Source: Taiwanofungus camphoratus (lineage: Eukaryota > Basidiomycota > Agaricomycetes > Polyporales > Taiwanofungaceae). Taken from it: DNA of 64,000 nucleotides. Each line of letters starts with the position of its first letter. The first letter of the stretch is position 1. Position numbers and translations under genes: made by a program. Where the stretch lies: positions 744,001 to 808,000 of the forward strand of contig CP021222.1 of the NCBI GenBank assembly GCA_003999685.1, given 5' to 3'. Below the pieces are notes generated by a model, which was not told the origin of the DNA, did no database searches, and saw only the letters and a program-made list of their open reading frames with translations. Below, one piece after another: positions 61,321 through 64,000 of the stretch.

Positions 61321-62210
61321 ATGGAAATCGACATGCATGCGCTGCCAGACTCGTTCCGTGCGACCCGCTCTGCGTCGGGCTCTACTTCGACCAAGACGAA
61401 GAGAGCACGCTCGCCTACCTCTGCGGGCCCATGCGAACGTCCTACGGTATGTACAGTGCCCAATGATTTCCCGATTTATTGGTTGCAGGCTGCGCCACTG
61501 TCGGCTTCGCCCAGAGTGAGAACAACCCAGTCTTATTCCCATTCACTTTTGCTTGCGCTAGAAACGCTTTTCATTTGGCGGAGATACCTCCATTTCGGTC
61601 CCTCTACCGCGAAATCCGCACATCCCGTTGGCCGAGGACTGGGTGGCGCAAACGAGCGGGCTGAGGATCGCCAGCCCGCTCTTGGCGCAGGCACCAGTAT
61701 TGGGCACAGTTGAGGAGGCAGGTGATGTCGAACATCAATTTGAAGAGCGTAGCAGGGCAGCAGAAGATGTAGTTGATTCGCCCATGGTGCGTTCTCTCTG
61801 CATCGCGAGGCTGACTGGGCTCATTGTGTTTCGCGGCGGTTAAACAGACCGATGGTGACGTCTCGATGACAAGCTCCCCTCCTGGCACACAACGAAGTTC
61901 CCCGCCAGCGCTGCCACTGCCACCATCAATATCGCAGCCGCAGCCACACTTCCTGCACCCACCAGGGATGTTACATTTCGGCCAAGAGCCACCTCAAATA
62001 CCCCTTCCTACTATTGAAATGCGGGCAATTCCTCCCTCGCCAGTGCAGGCAATAAGCGCATCAGGATCCTATGCGCAGCTGCACACACTAGGGCATGGAG
62101 GAGCGGTCGGCGGCCACGGCGGGCGGAAGCAGAAGTTCACTATGGGCCCAAGAGCAGACTGCGAGAAGTGTCGAATGGGTGTAAAGGGACATTGGATGCA
62201 CTTTGATTGA
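61321..62210 (+). CDS. Conserved basidiomycete protein with C-terminal CEKC motif, unknown function
   Basis: Four exons join in one frame. The first (MEIDMHALPDSFRATRSASG to PCERPT, donor GTATGT near 61446) joins AAPLSASPR. A 46-nt intron (GTGAGA..CTAG) follows, then KRFSFGGDTSISVPLPRNPH, IPLAEDWVAQTSGLRIASPL and EERSRAAEDVVDSPM. The last intron leads to TDGDVSMTSSPPGTQ, a proline-rich stretch and the end KFTMGPRADCEKCRMGVKGH WMHFD, with TGA at 62208-62210. The terminal block with a single CxxC pair looks strongly conserved and might bind metal as a dimer or with a partner; the rest is disordered. About 240 residues. I recognise no named domain. Confidence 0.68.
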
Positions 62211-63126
62211 CCCAATGAGAAGATTCATCGTGCTACATTACTTTCTGATGTTTTCATCGTGTTGTACTGGTTGGTCACTGGCCTATCTTATCATGTATGT
62301 GTATACGCTATTTGCTGATAATGCTGCAATGAACGAGGATGTTATTAGAGTTCTTTCAGTGACCAATGTTATAGCGGTTGTCCATAGCGTTGGCCTCAAT
62401 GCACGGCGATACATACTGGACGTCTGCAGGTGTGGACGCGATCAATTTGGCACGCTCTCATCCCCCGGAGATGAGACCGTGGGGTACTTATGTAGAAAGG
62501 AACGATGATAGAGTTCGATTTGAACATTGAGGGATCTGCAATGAAAAAATGGGATGTTCCAGATCGCAGAGCAAACGTAGGAAACCCGGGCCCGATAATC
62601 CTCACAAGCAGGCAGAGGACCAGAAAAACAATCAACGCGTATCTGAACCGACTGGAGAGCAAGCGTTGACCTCTCCCAAAGTCCTAAACAGGTGCAGAAC
62701 ATTGCCGGTTATCTCGGACATGAGTTCAGAATCTCACAACCGATGCATCCCGACCCTGCAGGCACGATCTCACTCCTATGGTCGCTGGCATTGCTGTGAA
62801 CACGATTCTTGAAAGGTCTGACGACACTATTGTCGAACTTGCGCTGAACTATGCTGCGGAAGAATGTCATGGAAAAGGTACTGGAATTGTGAATATTACG
62901 GAGCAGAGCAGATCAACGGGTTGACGCCACAGTAAATGTTACGAGACTGATACACAATATGTTCTACACGCTTCGATTAGCTGACAGAACTGCGCAAGAG
63001 ACCGACAGTGCCTACACAAAAGAAGCTATTCCATAGAAAGGCCGACAACTCGGAAGAATACACTAGACACTGTGAATCATATCTCAGGAGGCATAAGGAT
63101 CGAAGACGTTGCAACGTACCAGTAAC
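62211..63126. other. Unassigned spacer
   Basis: Short frames on both strands (for example 62203-62508 plus, 62396-62702 minus) with no family resemblance. No gene called. Confidence 0.4.
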
Positions 63127-63873
63127 TCAACAATCACGGTCATCATCATGGTCCCTGTGCTGCTCATTCTCGTCTCCTTCAGCGCTGTCATCGGACCGGA
63201 CGTCAAGGTCCTCAACGTCTTCTTCCACCTCGTTGCCGTCCTCGCATTCATCGATTTCATCGTCCTGGGCCTGTTCTTTGGCAAGCCGTCGTCGCTCAAC
63301 TTCAGCGCGAATATCCGCTATATAACATCCATCCTCGCTATCCGAGTCGGAATCTCTCTCCACATACTTGTTACATTCTTCATCCGACGGGTCGTACGAG
63401 CCATCATCATATCTGTACCATTCGGGTTGCGTCTGCACACCCAAGAGTCCTGCGAGTACGAGAGCGTCTTCCTCGGGGGGGAGTCGAGAGAATCGAATTT
63501 TGGCCCTCTCGGAAGTCCTCGCTTTCTCGTCGATGCACAGCCCGAACACAATGTGCAATTTGCCTTTAACCCAACAACCCAACACACAGCTGATGTTGGA
63601 TTTAATAGAAATGTCTTCTACTGCAGCATAATATAGACAACTTTTTGAGGGATTCTCCATATAAGTGACAAGATTACGCCTCTTGGCATATTCCATGGCC
63701 CAGTCAAACTGAATAGGCCATCCGTACACCCAAGTCATGTTCACACAAGAGGCAGAGATGTGGCAGTTCAAACGATATAGACTCGAGCAAGCGTTGTGCT
63801 GTGGTGTGCACGTGATCGCGCTCTTCAACGCGTGCACCATCATTGTCACGTCCCGCCTGTTATTCAGTGCCAC
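63127..63873 (-). CDS. Hypothetical acidic protein
   Basis: A 248-codon open frame. The N-terminal half is ordered-looking and Cys/Trp-containing (WVYGWPIQFDWAMEYAKRRN, LYYAAVEDISIKSNISCVLG). Then come KLHIVFGLCIDEKARTSER, RLPPEEDALVLAGLLGVQTQ and a strongly acidic tail (YDDGSYDPSDEECNKY, then Asp/Glu runs). Stop near 63127. Coding is likely, since composition and length are unusual for a chance frame here. The real start may lie in an upstream exon near or beyond the window edge. No family recognised. Confidence 0.5.
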   Translation of the reverse strand: MALNNRRDVTMMVHALKSAITCTPQHNACSSLYRLNCHISASCVNMTWVYGWPIQFDWAMEYAKRRNLVTYMENPSKSCLYYAAVEDISIKSNISCVLGCWVKGKLHIVFGLCIDEKARTSERAKIRFSRLPPEEDALVLAGLLGVQTQPEWYRYDDGSYDPSDEECNKYVERDSDSDSEDGCYIADIRAEVERRRLAKEQAQDDEIDECEDGNEVEEDVEDLDVRSDDSAEGDENEQHRDHDDDRDC

Positions 63874-64000
63874 AATAATTCAATCTTCGGGTATAACGCT
63901 TCTGACGACTGTGCCATTCAATGTGCCGCGGACCCCATACTTACCCTGCGCCACAGTCCATGATATCGAACCCACGCCGACATCGCGATGTGCTGCTCGG

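Noticed and set aside
60737-61519. 260-codon plus-strand frame
   Set aside because: Overlaps the spliced CEKC gene in another frame, lacks domain features and has unlikely composition.

Overview
The window reads as nuclear DNA of an agaricomycete (mushroom-forming basidiomycete). Genes carry many short introns (about 45-75 nt, GT..AG, CTGAC/CTAAC-like branch sites), sit close together on both strands, and include families typical of this class: a DUF6593-like protein, a GT4 trehalose phosphorylase, a non-canonical aromatic amino acid decarboxylase, a fungal PhoD-like phosphatase and a lysine-rich histone H1. No rRNA, tRNA, CRISPR array or viral element was recognised. Gene assignments rest on reading translations by eye and on recalled family signatures; no search was run.

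Layout. 1-1.1 kb: 3' part of NTAQ1 (N-terminal glutamine amidase, WDYHV motif). 1.45-3.1 kb: BTB/POZ protein. 3.1-7.7 kb: gene-poor stretch with a small TA-flanked inverted-repeat element (MITE). 7.7-8.4 kb: DUF6593-like gene. 8.6-14.0 kb (-): very large, mostly disordered conserved fungal protein. 16.8-18.0 kb (-): E2 ubiquitin-conjugating enzyme with an HPG tripeptide. 18.7-20.7 kb: Ash2/Bre2 COMPASS subunit. 21.3-24.6 kb (-): PhoD-like phosphatase. 25.0-27.0 kb (-): cyclase-associated protein CAP/Srv2. 27.4-28.5 kb (-): a mitochondrial pair, class-I release-factor-like protein and MZM1 (LYR, complex III assembly), 3 nt apart or joined by splicing. 29.2-30.4 kb: histone H1. 32.5-34.6 kb (-): TFIIB-type zinc-ribbon protein. 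36.1-47.2 kb: direct tandem duplication carrying two apparently intact aromatic amino acid decarboxylase genes (-). 47.5-50.6 kb: 5'-truncated RNase H-bearing LINE with a 16-bp target-site duplication and an A-rich tail, ending 77 nt upstream of the start of SEN34 (tRNA splicing endonuclease, 50.7-51.8 kb). 52.1-53.8 kb (-): EI24-like ER membrane protein. 55.0-57.8 kb: trehalose phosphorylase. 58.2-60.1 kb: multi-spanning membrane protein with a long disordered N-terminus. 61.3-62.2 kb: conserved basidiomycete protein ending in a CEKC motif. 63.1-63.9 kb (-): acidic protein of unknown function.

Most genes are housekeeping functions (protein degradation, chromatin, tRNA splicing, mitochondrial assembly and translation, actin) with no evident shared pathway. 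The unusual parts are the duplicated decarboxylase unit, the LINE placed against the SEN34 promoter, and the MZM1/release-factor pair, whose reading frames are joined if one 45-nt intron with plausible splice signals is removed.
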